From the NCBI GenBank assembly GCA_028289545.1, contig JANQPG010000054.1, forward strand, positions 1 to 48,478: a stretch of 48,478 bases of DNA, in the 5' to 3' direction. Shown piece after piece: positions 41,262 to 48,478 of the stretch. Position 1 is the first letter of the stretch. Each line of letters begins with the position of its first letter. This stretch comes from Woeseiaceae bacterium. Lineage in GTDB: Bacteria > Pseudomonadota > Gammaproteobacteria > Steroidobacterales > Woeseiaceae. The notes below the pieces were generated by a model. That model made no database searches. It had not been told where the DNA came from and was given only the letters and a program-made list of their open reading frames with translations. Made by a program: the position numbers and the translations under genes.

Positions 41262-41287
41262 CCCTGCCACGCGTTCGCGTGGCAGGG
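41262..41287 (+). other. Strong hairpin between regulator and lipoprotein genes
   Basis: CCCTGCCACGC / GCGTGGCAGGG, eleven perfect pairs around a GTTC loop, twelve bases after the regulator stop. It has no T tract, so it may be an mRNA processing or stability element, or an operator, rather than an intrinsic terminator. Confidence 0.6.
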
Positions 41288-41360
41288 TAATCGATGCCCT
41301 GACGGCACAATGCGCCCCATTGCGGTTCGACCGCGCCGAGCGTTCGCTGGTAGGGGTGCC

Positions 41361-43586
41361 ATGCAAACACCGTTGCGAAGAAAATCACTTCCGCTGCTTG
41401 CGGTCTTGCCGGTCCTGGGCGGTTGCGCGCAAATGAACTTCGACGTGATGTCGTCGTCAGCCGAAGTGACGTTCGACGACCTGGCCTATGCGTGCGGTTT
41501 GCCGTCACTCGAGGTCGATGTCAACGATCCACTCCGAGAGTCCGATGACGACACCCTGACGGTGGCTCAGCGCAGGCTGTTGCAAAGCTACGCACGGCAC
41601 ATGCAAACCGAGCGGCGCATTGCGGGCCTGCAACTGGAGTACGATCATCGCGAGCCTTTACAGGCGGAGTTGCCCGGGCTGGTGGACGATGCGCGGGCAC
41701 TGTTGGCTGAGACAGCACGTTTTCATGCCGAAACTCAAAAATGGCTGCAGCAGGACCAGACCGATTATCGCCGCTACCGTGCGCTGAAGATGCTGATCGA
41801 GGCGGAGGTTAGCGAGGCCGGGGGGACGCACGAGGATGCTCTGTTGCTCGCCGATCTGGCGTTGGCCCTCTACACCCGGCGACGGCTGAATCCCACGGAG
41901 GTGCCGGCAGACTGGCGGCCAACCCTGGAGGCGCTACACCGGCAAGAGGTCGACGGCTCGGTCTGGCGCCGCTTGTTCGCCGCGCTCGACGGGACCGTAC
42001 CGGCGGCGGCCGAGGCGGCGCAAAGGATGGACGATGGTGGCGTATCCGGAGTGCCCGAGGAAGATGCGTGGCGGGCAGCGCGGCTGATTCGTCGCGACAT
42101 CGAATGGTTCTTCGATACCCGCCGTCTTGTCGTACAGGATCCGACCTCGCGCGCCGGACAACTCGATTCCACGGCGATCGGCGTTCTGAGAACGGTAGGT
42201 CGCCTTGATCCCGACGTCAGGCATCAAGCGGGGATCCGCGCGCGCCGCGCGGCGGTTGCCGTGCTGGCCAACGCGGGTTTCGATCCGCTGACCGGTGCGG
42301 GCTGGCCTTCGTCACAAGCGTTTACGGCACTGCTACTCGCCGAAGAAAACCTGCTCGACGACCATCGAGACGAAGAACAGCGCCGACGTTTTCAAAACCA
42401 GCTCGTCGAGCTGTTTAGCGGCCCCTCGGAATTGGATCAGCTGCTCGATGACGTCATTCAGGCGCGGCGGCAAAGCGATGCGCGCGATGCAAGCGAACAA
42501 TGGGAGAGGCGCGAGCGGCAGCGTCAGCGGCCGCTGGTTCAGGCGGCACTCGATGCCATCAATACCCACGGCGGGGTCGAAGAGTGGGAGGGGTCGAAGC
42601 CGGACTTCCTGGTGATGCATCGACCGCTACAGCTGTTACACACGCGCGTGTATTGGAACTGGGTCGATTGGCGTGATCGTTTTGCGGAGCCGAGCGGCAG
42701 CGCGTGTCTCAACAGCGATCGGCCGGCGCCGGCGTCCGGATGCACCCGGAGGACGTCGTTACAGTCGTACGCGAAATCCGAGTACACCCGTGGACACCCT
42801 AGCGGTCGCGGTGCAGTGGCGCCGCTCCGCGAAGCGGAATCGTCGAAAACAGGCCCCTGGGAGCACTCCTACGGACTGAATCGGCGATTCGGTGAGTTGG
42901 GTTTTTACGCAAGCGGCGCGCTGATCTGGCACGACGACGCTCAGGAGCATCGGCGTTTCATCGAATACCTCGAGAGCCAGTACGCGCTCGAGCTCCCGAA
43001 CCTGGCGCGCGACATTCTGGCGGCGCAGCGAGACTATCAGGCTTGGCTGCCCGCGGAACTCGACGAGCTTGCGGCATTGTGCGGGCTCGACACAGCGGGG
43101 ATGCCGCTCGATTCGGGACGGGCGACGATAGAGCTCACGCAGGTCTATGCGCGCGCAGGCAGCAACTACTTCGATCCCGATAACCCTGCAGGCGACGATT
43201 CTGTTGACGGGCCGGAGCCGCCGCCGCCCGGCCCGTCGGATGGCCCTTCGGGAACCTACAACGGCGTCCTGACGCCCGGTACCGAAGGTGACGATGCGTC
43301 GTTCCTGAACCTTGGGCCGTTGGGTCAGACCTTTGCGCTGGACGTCACGATCAGCGGCAACACGATTCAGATTTCGGCGCCCGGTGTCTTCGTCGACGTT
43401 GGCGGTATCTACGATCCGCTGACGAACAGTTTTCGGGATCTCGGCGCCACCGAAAACTCACCCTGGCGGGTCCGCGCCGACGGGCAGATTACCGAGATCA
43501 ACGGGCGTTTCGAACTGACCCTCACCTACATCGTCAGCACCCCGCTGAGCGGCGCGAACTACTTCTATCAGGGGAGCAACCCATGA
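41361..43586 (+). CDS. Large uncharacterised lipoprotein
   Basis: Family not recognised. From the ATG at 41361 a signal peptide ends in the lipobox VLGGC (Cys22) with Ala at +2, so outer-membrane sorting is expected. AGGGG (41352-41356) is the ribosome binding site; the frame extends upstream but only this start yields the lipobox. Residues about 60-610 are mostly helical, rich in Arg, Asp, Leu and Trp, and include two YxxW-like stretches (RVYWNWVDWRDRF). A proline-rich linker (PEPPPPGPSDGP, about 615-628) leads to a beta-rich C-terminal domain of about 110 residues. 741 residues. It overlaps the next gene by ATGA. Confidence 0.85.
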   Translation: MQTPLRRKSLPLLAVLPVLGGCAQMNFDVMSSSAEVTFDDLAYACGLPSLEVDVNDPLRESDDDTLTVAQRRLLQSYARHMQTERRIAGLQLEYDHREPLQAELPGLVDDARALLAETARFHAETQKWLQQDQTDYRRYRALKMLIEAEVSEAGGTHEDALLLADLALALYTRRRLNPTEVPADWRPTLEALHRQEVDGSVWRRLFAALDGTVPAAAEAAQRMDDGGVSGVPEEDAWRAARLIRRDIEWFFDTRRLVVQDPTSRAGQLDSTAIGVLRTVGRLDPDVRHQAGIRARRAAVAVLANAGFDPLTGAGWPSSQAFTALLLAEENLLDDHRDEEQRRRFQNQLVELFSGPSELDQLLDDVIQARRQSDARDASEQWERRERQRQRPLVQAALDAINTHGGVEEWEGSKPDFLVMHRPLQLLHTRVYWNWVDWRDRFAEPSGSACLNSDRPAPASGCTRRTSLQSYAKSEYTRGHPSGRGAVAPLREAESSKTGPWEHSYGLNRRFGELGFYASGALIWHDDAQEHRRFIEYLESQYALELPNLARDILAAQRDYQAWLPAELDELAALCGLDTAGMPLDSGRATIELTQVYARAGSNYFDPDNPAGDDSVDGPEPPPPGPSDGPSGTYNGVLTPGTEGDDASFLNLGPLGQTFALDVTISGNTIQISAPGVFVDVGGIYDPLTNSFRDLGATENSPWRVRADGQITEINGRFELTLTYIVSTPLSGANYFYQGSNP

Positions 43587-44059
43587 CGGACTTTAAATCG
43601 CCGTTTACGCTGCTGCTGGCCGTGGCTTTTGTCTCGCTCTTGACTGAAGCAGCAATGTCCTCGGAGTTCCGAGAGGTGAAACCGATACCCAGGGCAGGTT
43701 TCGCCGGAAAGGTTACGGAGCCGGTATCCCGGGATCTCATCATCGAGGCCGTCGAGCTGATCTACGGCCAATACAACGAAGCGGATTTTCGCCGCCTGCT
43801 GGCGGATGACTTCTACGATGGTGAGAGGCTCGCCGACAACATTCAGCGCAGCGTGCCGCGGGATGCGAGGATGCGCGTGCTTGCCGTGAACGATACGCGA
43901 ACGTTGGAGCAGCAGCACAAAGGCGGACAACGGATAAGCCTCGTGTCCGCAATCGTGATCGCTCAGCTCGAGTACACGGGTGAAGATGGTTCGCTGGTGC
44001 GCCTCGAAGGTGAGCACGAACTGCACATTCGGCTGTTCGAGCGGGTGGACGTGTCATGA
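43583..44059 (+). CDS. Small exported protein of unknown function
   Basis: 158 residues with a signal peptide (about 1-24, FTLLLAVAFVSLLTEAA). The mature part has DLIIEAVELIYGQYNEADFR, then RLLADDFYDGERLADNI, followed by strand-rich sequence ending VRLEGEHELHIRLFER. The helix-then-sheet pattern resembles NTF2/SnoaL-like cone folds, but that is only an impression. It overlaps both neighbours by ATGA, implying fixed stoichiometry with them. Confidence 0.78.
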   Translation: MTDFKSPFTLLLAVAFVSLLTEAAMSSEFREVKPIPRAGFAGKVTEPVSRDLIIEAVELIYGQYNEADFRRLLADDFYDGERLADNIQRSVPRDARMRVLAVNDTRTLEQQHKGGQRISLVSAIVIAQLEYTGEDGSLVRLEGEHELHIRLFERVDVS

Positions 44060-46074
44060 GCCGGGTTGTTATCGCGGCAAGTTGCCTGCTGCCGGCGTTG
44101 GCGGCCGCCGAGTGGAACGCCGGCACCGAGCTGACATCGCGCTACGAGTATGCTCGCAACCACGACGCAACGCCGGTCTATCCGGTTTCCGGCAGTCAGG
44201 CCTACATCGAGGCGAGGTGGCGCAGTTCGATGCGCTGGTCGAATTACCATTCGCTCGACACGCGCCTGCTCGTTTACGCGAACGACTCCGACCTGCGAGG
44301 TGATGGCGGTCTGGTACTCGGCAACGCGGCCATCGAATGGCAAAACGGTTCGACGGGTCTCCCCTGGCGGCTCACCGTGGGTGATCATTTTGGGCGCTTC
44401 AGCCAGCGTTCCCTGCAGCAGAGCCTGAAGGGCCTGGCGCTCGAGCTGCAGCCGGGCTCGCAGCACTCGATACAGTTTCTGTCCGGCGTTGCCGGCCAGG
44501 AATACGCGGACCTGGACGTCGACCAACGCAGATACGATGGCGTGAGCTGGCTCTATTCGCCTTTCCAGTCGACCCGTCTCGGTTTTAACTGGGTGCGGTA
44601 CCGCGATGAGGCGGCCGCGTCGGTCAGCCGAGCACGGCTGGAGCAGGACACCCACAGCATTTTTCTCGATTCGCGATTTCCGTGGGCAGGCCAACAGATG
44701 GCACTACAGCTCGAGTGGGCGCGTGCTGAAGGTAGCGTCGATCCGCTAACTCCGACCCTTAGTGCGCGCGGCGATGGCCGGTTTGCACAGCTCAGCGGGC
44801 GAAGGGGTGTCTTCGACTATCACTTGCGGTTCGAGGACAACGATCGCGACTTCCGGCCCGCGGGCGGGCTCGCGGCGCCCGACCGGCGAAATCGAGAGGC
44901 GCGAGTCGGCTACAAGTTTGGACAAGCGACGCTCGAGGCGCGCTGGCAGTCGCTCGAAACCGAGCGTTCGACGAACAGGTTCAGCACGAGATTGGTCGGC
45001 GCGCGGCTTGGCTTGCCGTTTGGCGGGACCGCAATCGACGCGTATCGGCAGACACTCTCCGACGCCGCGGCCAGCCGCGACGGAGTGTTCGATTCCGTCA
45101 GGATCAGCAGCGGGTTTGCGCTGAGCGCGGACTTTTCACTGGCAGGCGGCTTGGTTTATCAGAACAACGACGATCGAATCTCCGGTCGCAACATGCAAAA
45201 CCTCGAACTCTCCCTGAGAGCGAACCGTCGCTGGCAGCTGGCCGCTGGACGCGCGACGTTTGCACCCGGCGTCGTTGCGAGGCGTCGCGAGGATGCGGGA
45301 GATCGAGTGGATGAGCTGGGTCCGAGCCTGGGTTGGCATTGGTCGGGCCGACAGCACAGCCTGCGCATGGACTATTCCTGGCTCAGTCAGGACGCCACGG
45401 GCCTGCCGAATAGCGGTTCGACGAACCAGAGTTTGCGCCTGCACTACGCGTTCGAGTCCGAATCGCACCGTTTGGCGGTCAACGTTGAGCATCAATACCG
45501 AAGTCCGGATGAATTACCGGCGCTCGCCGGTTCCCGATTGACGTTGACCTACAGCTATCTACCCTCGAGCGGCCACGCAGCGCCCGGAAGGCCCGAGCCG
45601 CTTGTTCTTGCCGGATTGCGCATAGGCGATTACTACGATATGTCCGCCGGGAGGCCGGAGGGGGATTGGCGCGTGCGTGACGAGCGGGTCTTTGCCGCGA
45701 TTGGTTTCCGACAACGGCTTGCCGTGAGGTTGCGCGACGAAAGGGTCGAGGAAATTGTCGTGCTGATCGATCTACCGCCGGAAGCCGACGCGGCGAGTGT
45801 CAGCACATCGCTGTCCGAGGTGCGCGCGAGGATCATGCGCCAGCTCGGAGCCGCCGACATTAGCCGCGGCGACACGCCGATCGACGCAGGATGGCGCAGC
45901 GCCTTCGCGCGCGGGGAACTCGTGCGTGTTCACGACTGGGTAGGCAAGCGCGCCATTCTCCGCGTCGGACTGGCTTCGATCGAGCCGGCCGGCAGGCCCT
46001 ATATCGTTGTGCGATTGACCCGGGACGAGTTGCCGTCCGGGAGTACGGGCTGGTTCCCAGGACTGGTCTTGTAG
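44056..46074 (+). CDS. Predicted outer-membrane beta-barrel with C-terminal extra domain
   Basis: Signal peptide ending ALAAA, then about 490 residues of alternating amphipathic strands with aromatic girdle residues (SQAYIEARWRSSMRW, HSIFLDSRFPWAGQQMALQL, HSLRMDYSWLSQ), typical of a large outer-membrane barrel. From about residue 515 the pattern changes to a mixed alpha/beta domain (LRDERVEEIVVLIDLPPEAD, SLSEVRARIMRQLGAADI) that ends GWFPGLVL, without the terminal aromatic residue of a normal barrel. So the soluble domain follows the barrel. 672 residues; no known family recognised. Last gene of the locus. Confidence 0.82.
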   Translation: MSRVVIAASCLLPALAAAEWNAGTELTSRYEYARNHDATPVYPVSGSQAYIEARWRSSMRWSNYHSLDTRLLVYANDSDLRGDGGLVLGNAAIEWQNGSTGLPWRLTVGDHFGRFSQRSLQQSLKGLALELQPGSQHSIQFLSGVAGQEYADLDVDQRRYDGVSWLYSPFQSTRLGFNWVRYRDEAAASVSRARLEQDTHSIFLDSRFPWAGQQMALQLEWARAEGSVDPLTPTLSARGDGRFAQLSGRRGVFDYHLRFEDNDRDFRPAGGLAAPDRRNREARVGYKFGQATLEARWQSLETERSTNRFSTRLVGARLGLPFGGTAIDAYRQTLSDAAASRDGVFDSVRISSGFALSADFSLAGGLVYQNNDDRISGRNMQNLELSLRANRRWQLAAGRATFAPGVVARRREDAGDRVDELGPSLGWHWSGRQHSLRMDYSWLSQDATGLPNSGSTNQSLRLHYAFESESHRLAVNVEHQYRSPDELPALAGSRLTLTYSYLPSSGHAAPGRPEPLVLAGLRIGDYYDMSAGRPEGDWRVRDERVFAAIGFRQRLAVRLRDERVEEIVVLIDLPPEADAASVSTSLSEVRARIMRQLGAADISRGDTPIDAGWRSAFARGELVRVHDWVGKRAILRVGLASIEPAGRPYIVVRLTRDELPSGSTGWFPGLVL

Positions 46075-46192
46075 TGATATCGAGGGCCGATGCGGGCGCA
46101 ATAAGAAGTGACGCGCTTTCGGTATGGAGTATCGGCAAGCACCCGGTTTTCCGCGGTGCAGCATGCCGTATCCCGACCAGGGGACCGGTCTT

Positions 46193-46849
46193 TCAGACCC
46201 GCATCTCTCGCACGCCGTCATCGCCGGCGATCAACAGCACGTCGGCCGGACGCTGGGCGAATAGTCCGACCGTCACGATACCCGGGATCTGGTTGAGCCG
46301 GTTTTCCATTTCTACGGGGTTGCTGATCGTCAGGTCGTGAACGTCCAGAATGTGGTTGCCGTTGTCGGTGACGAAACCTTCGCGCCATACCGGCTGCGTG
46401 CGCAGCTTCAGCAGCTTCCTTACGACAAATGCCTGCGCCATCGGTAGCACCTCGATCGGCAGGGGGAAACTGCCCAGCATGCCCACCAGCTTGCTGTCGT
46501 CGACAATACAAACGAATCGTCTTGCCGCGCCGGCAAGTACCTTTTCGCGCGTCAGCGCACCGCCGCCGCCCTTGACGAGCTGCAGGCGCTTGTTGCTCTC
46601 GTCGGCGCCGTCGATGTACAGATCAAGATCGCCCGCTTCGTTCAATGTGGAAACTTCGAAGCCCTGTTCGACGAGCTTGTCCGTCGAGGCCTTCGAACTG
46701 GATACCACCGTGTCGATTCGATCTTTGACTTCCGGCAGCATGTCGATGAGGAAGTTGACCGTTGAGCCGGTGCCTACGCCCAGCGTTGTGCCGGGCTCGA
46801 TGAAATCGATCGAGGCGCGGGCAGCGTTTCGCTTCTTCTCAGAACTCAT
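46193..46849 (-). CDS. rpiA: Ribose-5-phosphate isomerase A
   Basis: Interconverts ribose-5-P and ribulose-5-P. Motifs: LGVGTGSTVNFLID, DLYIDGADESNKRLQLVKGG, and GGALTREKVLAG. The ATG at 46849 (MSSEKKRNAARASIDFI) gives 218 residues (219 in E. coli); an upstream Met would add an unlikely extension. It pairs in metabolism with rpe at 34.2 kb. It converges on the outer-membrane gene. Confidence 0.96.
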   Translation of the reverse strand: MSSEKKRNAARASIDFIEPGTTLGVGTGSTVNFLIDMLPEVKDRIDTVVSSSKASTDKLVEQGFEVSTLNEAGDLDLYIDGADESNKRLQLVKGGGGALTREKVLAGAARRFVCIVDDSKLVGMLGSFPLPIEVLPMAQAFVVRKLLKLRTQPVWREGFVTDNGNHILDVHDLTISNPVEMENRLNQIPGIVTVGLFAQRPADVLLIAGDDGVREMRV

Positions 46850-46934
46850 AGTCGTGTCCGATCGCAAGTAGTGAAGCCTGGCCCGCAAACCCTATCGAAA
46901 CCCGTGTTCCGGTTGCGTGCCGCAGGTCCCAGAA

Positions 46935-46965
46935 CCAAAAGTGCCCGCTGGAAAGCGGGCACTTT
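46935..46965 (-). terminator. Terminator of the histone-like gene
   Basis: Twelve-pair stem AAAGTGCCCGCT (46938-46949) / AGCGGGCACTTT (46954-46965). Read on the minus strand it ends in TTTT and lies about 75 bases beyond the histone-like stop. Confidence 0.82.
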
Positions 46966-47040
46966 ACGGTCCGGAAATTCGCAGGTTGGTAACAGTTGAA
47001 ACTTACGCAGTTGCCGCCCCGCAAGCCAGACTAAGCAACG

Positions 47041-47463
47041 TCAGCGTTTCTTCCTGCGCGTAGACGCTTTTTTCTTCGTCTTGCGCTTGGCCGCTTTTTT
47101 CTTGGTCTTGCGCTTAGCGGTTTTCTTCTTCGCTACTTTCTTTTTAGTCTTGCGCTTGGCGGTTTTTTTCTTGGTCTTGCGCTTAGCGGTCTTCTTTTTG
47201 GTTTTCCGTTTGGCCGCTTTTTTCTTCGTCTTGCGCTTGGCCGCTTTTTTCTTGGTCTTGCGCTTAGCGGTTTTCTTCTTCGCTACTTTCTTTTTAGTCT
47301 TGCGCTTGGCGACCTTCTTCTTGGTCTTGCGCTTAGCGACTTTTTTCTTCGTCGTACGTTTCTTGGCCGCTGTCTTTCTGCGTGCCGGCTTCTTCGTTAC
47401 TTTCCGCTTCTTAGCGACTTTGCGCTTCGAAGCCTTCTTCTTACTAGCTTTTTTGGTAGCCAT
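47041..47463 (-). CDS. Lysine-rich histone H1-like protein
   Basis: 140 residues, almost entirely Lys, Arg, Ala, Thr and Val, built of tandem AKRKTKKK units. It resembles the C-terminal tail of histone H1, the AlgP tail of Pseudomonas and Hc-type proteins, and should bind DNA by charge. No globular domain is present. GGAG seven bases before the ATG is a good ribosome binding site. A minus-strand TATACT (47499-47494) could be the -10. The tandem structure includes a 97-base perfect duplication. Confidence 0.88.
   Translation of the reverse strand: MATKKASKKKASKRKVAKKRKVTKKPARRKTAAKKRTTKKKVAKRKTKKKVAKRKTKKKVAKKKTAKRKTKKKAAKRKTKKKAAKRKTKKKTAKRKTKKKTAKRKTKKKVAKKKTAKRKTKKKAAKRKTKKKASTRRKKR
47065..47311 (-). 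repeat. 97-base perfect direct repeat inside the histone-like gene
   Basis: Bases 47065-47161 are identical to 47215-47311 (period 150, 50 codons). Synonymous positions match too, so this is a recent duplication or gene-conversion tract rather than selection on protein alone. Shorter 24-30 base units make up the rest. Confidence 0.9.
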
Positions 47464-47759
47464 GTTTATCTCCGTGTCGGGTACCCGGCGTTGAGTATAC
47501 GCAACAAAAGCAAAAAATCCAGCAACTTAGCGGTAGTCTGTGAACTACGTTAGCAGCGTTCTTCGCGTGCGTTTGCGCGCTCTTCGAACGAGCTTCAAAA
47601 CGATACCGGGCACGCGTTTTGTCGGCTAACAAAACTGCGTCGTTTGTCGTTGCGTTTGCCGTCGTTGCGGCGCGCGAATGTTGTGCGAGAGTGTGTGTAA
47701 AGCGTGTCGATGTGATCTGCGTCACAAACGCGTCGTGCCTTCGCCAGGGCTGAAAATGT
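47464..47759. other. Intergenic region between ygfA and the histone-like gene
   Basis: 296 bases without a convincing gene. It holds the ribosome binding site and probable promoter of the histone-like gene and, 248 bases upstream of its ATG, a consensus CRP site. An open minus-strand frame of 93 codons crosses it (47725-47444), but it overlaps the histone start, lacks a ribosome binding site and looks random. Confidence 0.6.
47711..47726. promoter_or_regulatory. Consensus CRP binding site
   Basis: TGTGATCTGCGTCACA matches TGTGA-N6-TCACA at all ten specified positions. It lies downstream of ygfA (stop at 47760) and upstream of the histone-like gene; the window also encodes a CRP with the matching recognition helix. 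Confidence 0.65.
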
Positions 47760-48347
47760 CTAAACGAACGCCGGCGTATTTTCCGTCACGATACGCGAAA
47801 CCCCTATATCCCAAGGGTTTGCGGTAATTTTCTCGGTTTGCTGGCAAGCAAACGCGACACCGGTCAAATACGGTATCGACGTGTGGTGGCGATTCTTGAG
47901 AAACGCAAACGCGCGATCGTAGTAACCGCCGCCCATGCCGATACGATGCAGTGCACCATCAAAAGCAACCAACGGAACGAGCACACAGTCGAGTTTCTCC
48001 GGCGGACAATGTTTGTCTCCGAGCGTTTCCCAAATACCGAAACGGTTCTTGCGGAGAGACGAGTTTGGCCCCAATTCGGAAAAAAACATTCCGCCGTTGC
48101 GCAAAATTTTTGGTGCGAATACGGTTTTGCCGGCTTGCCAAGCGACGCGCACCACCGCGTCGACGTTGACTTCATCGTTGCTCGCAAAATAGACCGCAAT
48201 GCGGCTTGCGTCTGCAAAACGTCGTGAGCGGATCAGTTGCCTGCAAATGGCGGCCGACGCACGGACGCGATAGTTGTCGTCGAGACCGCGCCGGGCTGCC
48301 AGGCCTTGTTTGCGCAGGACGGTTGCTGATGGGGCAGGGTCGGACAC
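47760..48347 (-). CDS. ygfA: 5-formyltetrahydrofolate cyclo-ligase
   Basis: Converts 5-formyl-THF to 5,10-methenyl-THF with ATP. Motifs: LRKQGLAARRGLD at the N-terminus, AVYFASNDEVNV, CVLVPLVAFDGALHRIGMGG and GYYDRAF, the last two being the family signature. 195 residues, GTG start. Linked to 6S RNA upstream as in other gammaproteobacteria. The base composition in the middle of the gene is more AT-rich than in most neighbours. Confidence 0.95.
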   Translation of the reverse strand: MSDPAPSATVLRKQGLAARRGLDDNYRVRASAAICRQLIRSRRFADASRIAVYFASNDEVNVDAVVRVAWQAGKTVFAPKILRNGGMFFSELGPNSSLRKNRFGIWETLGDKHCPPEKLDCVLVPLVAFDGALHRIGMGGGYYDRAFAFLKNRHHTSIPYLTGVAFACQQTEKITANPWDIGVSRIVTENTPAFV

Positions 48348-48379
48348 GGCAGGGTGGTTGGCGGTTTCGCGGCGGGAGA

Positions 48380-48478
48380 AGAGGAGGCGCTTCCCGCCTG
48401 TGCCGTTACGGGCCGTCGCTCTCGAACCGGAGCAACAGGTGGGGCCGGCCGTGACAGCAACAGGCTTACCGACGAATC
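48380..48478 (-). ncRNA. ssrS: Probable 3' part of 6S RNA (cut by window edge)
   Basis: 6S RNA normally lies just upstream of ygfA in gammaproteobacteria. The minus strand here holds, in the right order, short elements seen in the 3' half of 6S RNAs: TAAGCCTGTTGCTG, CCACCT, CGGTTCGAG and GGCGGGAAGCGCCTCC. I could not fold or search it, and the 5' half is outside the window. The 3' boundary is approximate. Confidence 0.45.

Noticed and set aside
40261..41508. 415-codon minus-strand frame across kinase end and regulator
   Set aside because: Covers two genes with clear domains on the other strand and shows no domain of its own.
41361..46074. Group 4 capsule (gfcBCD/yjbFGH) export genes
   Set aside because: Lipoprotein-periplasmic-barrel order is similar, but sizes and sequences do not match and no capsule genes are present.
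46170..46190. Possible far copy of the tRNA-Gln end near the end of the accessory locus
   Set aside because: Only a short, broken similarity (GGGGACC); far too weak for an attachment site.
47065..47430. Regular repeats resembling a CRISPR array
   Set aside because: Repeats lie in frame inside a lysine-rich gene, with no unique spacers and no cas genes.

Overview
The window looks like a chromosomal segment of a free-living gammaproteobacterium with fairly high GC. The gene content and neighbourhoods are typical of that class: miaB-phoH-ybeY-corC-lnt-leuS-lptE, holA-nadD-rsfS-rlmH, maf-rng-yhdP-nit-tldD, darP facing pmbA, crp next to coq7, rplM-rpsI, and rpiA near ygfA with a likely 6S RNA. 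Non-ATG starts (GTG, TTG) are common. I cannot fix the family; a lineage near Woeseiaceae, Chromatiales or Xanthomonadales is a guess from gene style only. No insertion sequence, phage gene or CRISPR array was seen.

Layout. 0-9 kb: a plus-strand run for tRNA modification, rRNA maturation, lipoprotein acylation, leucyl-tRNA synthesis and LPS export, ending with an uncharacterised HExxH protein. 9-13.2 kb: hisI diverges from cysS, followed by tightly coupled sufE, yidD and an unknown membrane protein, then a small Trm112-like protein. 13.2-24.6 kb: a long plus-strand run through holA, nadD, rsfS, rlmH, maf, rng, yhdP, nit and tldD, closed by a 52-residue unknown peptide and a strong terminator. 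24.8-30 kb: a two-helix membrane peptide, an ExeA-like ATPase fused to an FHA domain, purK-purE-darP (minus strand) and pmbA (plus), the partner of TldD. 30-37 kb: a YihY membrane protein, a cobalamin-binding-type protein without signal peptide, purC, djlA, rpe, crp, coq7 and a DUF481 protein. 37.2-38.3 kb: rplM-rpsI with a good sigma70 promoter, then tRNA-Gln(CUG) and its terminator.

The accessory part begins directly behind the tRNA. A structured 111-base segment and a second copy of the tRNA 3' end plus terminator come first. A five-gene plus-strand locus follows (38.67-46.07 kb): a 7TM sensor histidine kinase, a NarL-type regulator, a large unknown lipoprotein, a small exported protein and a predicted outer-membrane barrel with an extra C-terminal domain. 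The last three genes overlap by ATGA junctions. I recognise no family for them, so this is the best candidate for an undescribed envelope system.

The right end holds rpiA, a lysine-rich histone H1-like gene with a 97-base perfect internal duplication, ygfA, and the probable 3' part of 6S RNA. A perfect-consensus CRP site lies upstream of the histone-like gene, in the same window that encodes a CRP homologue.
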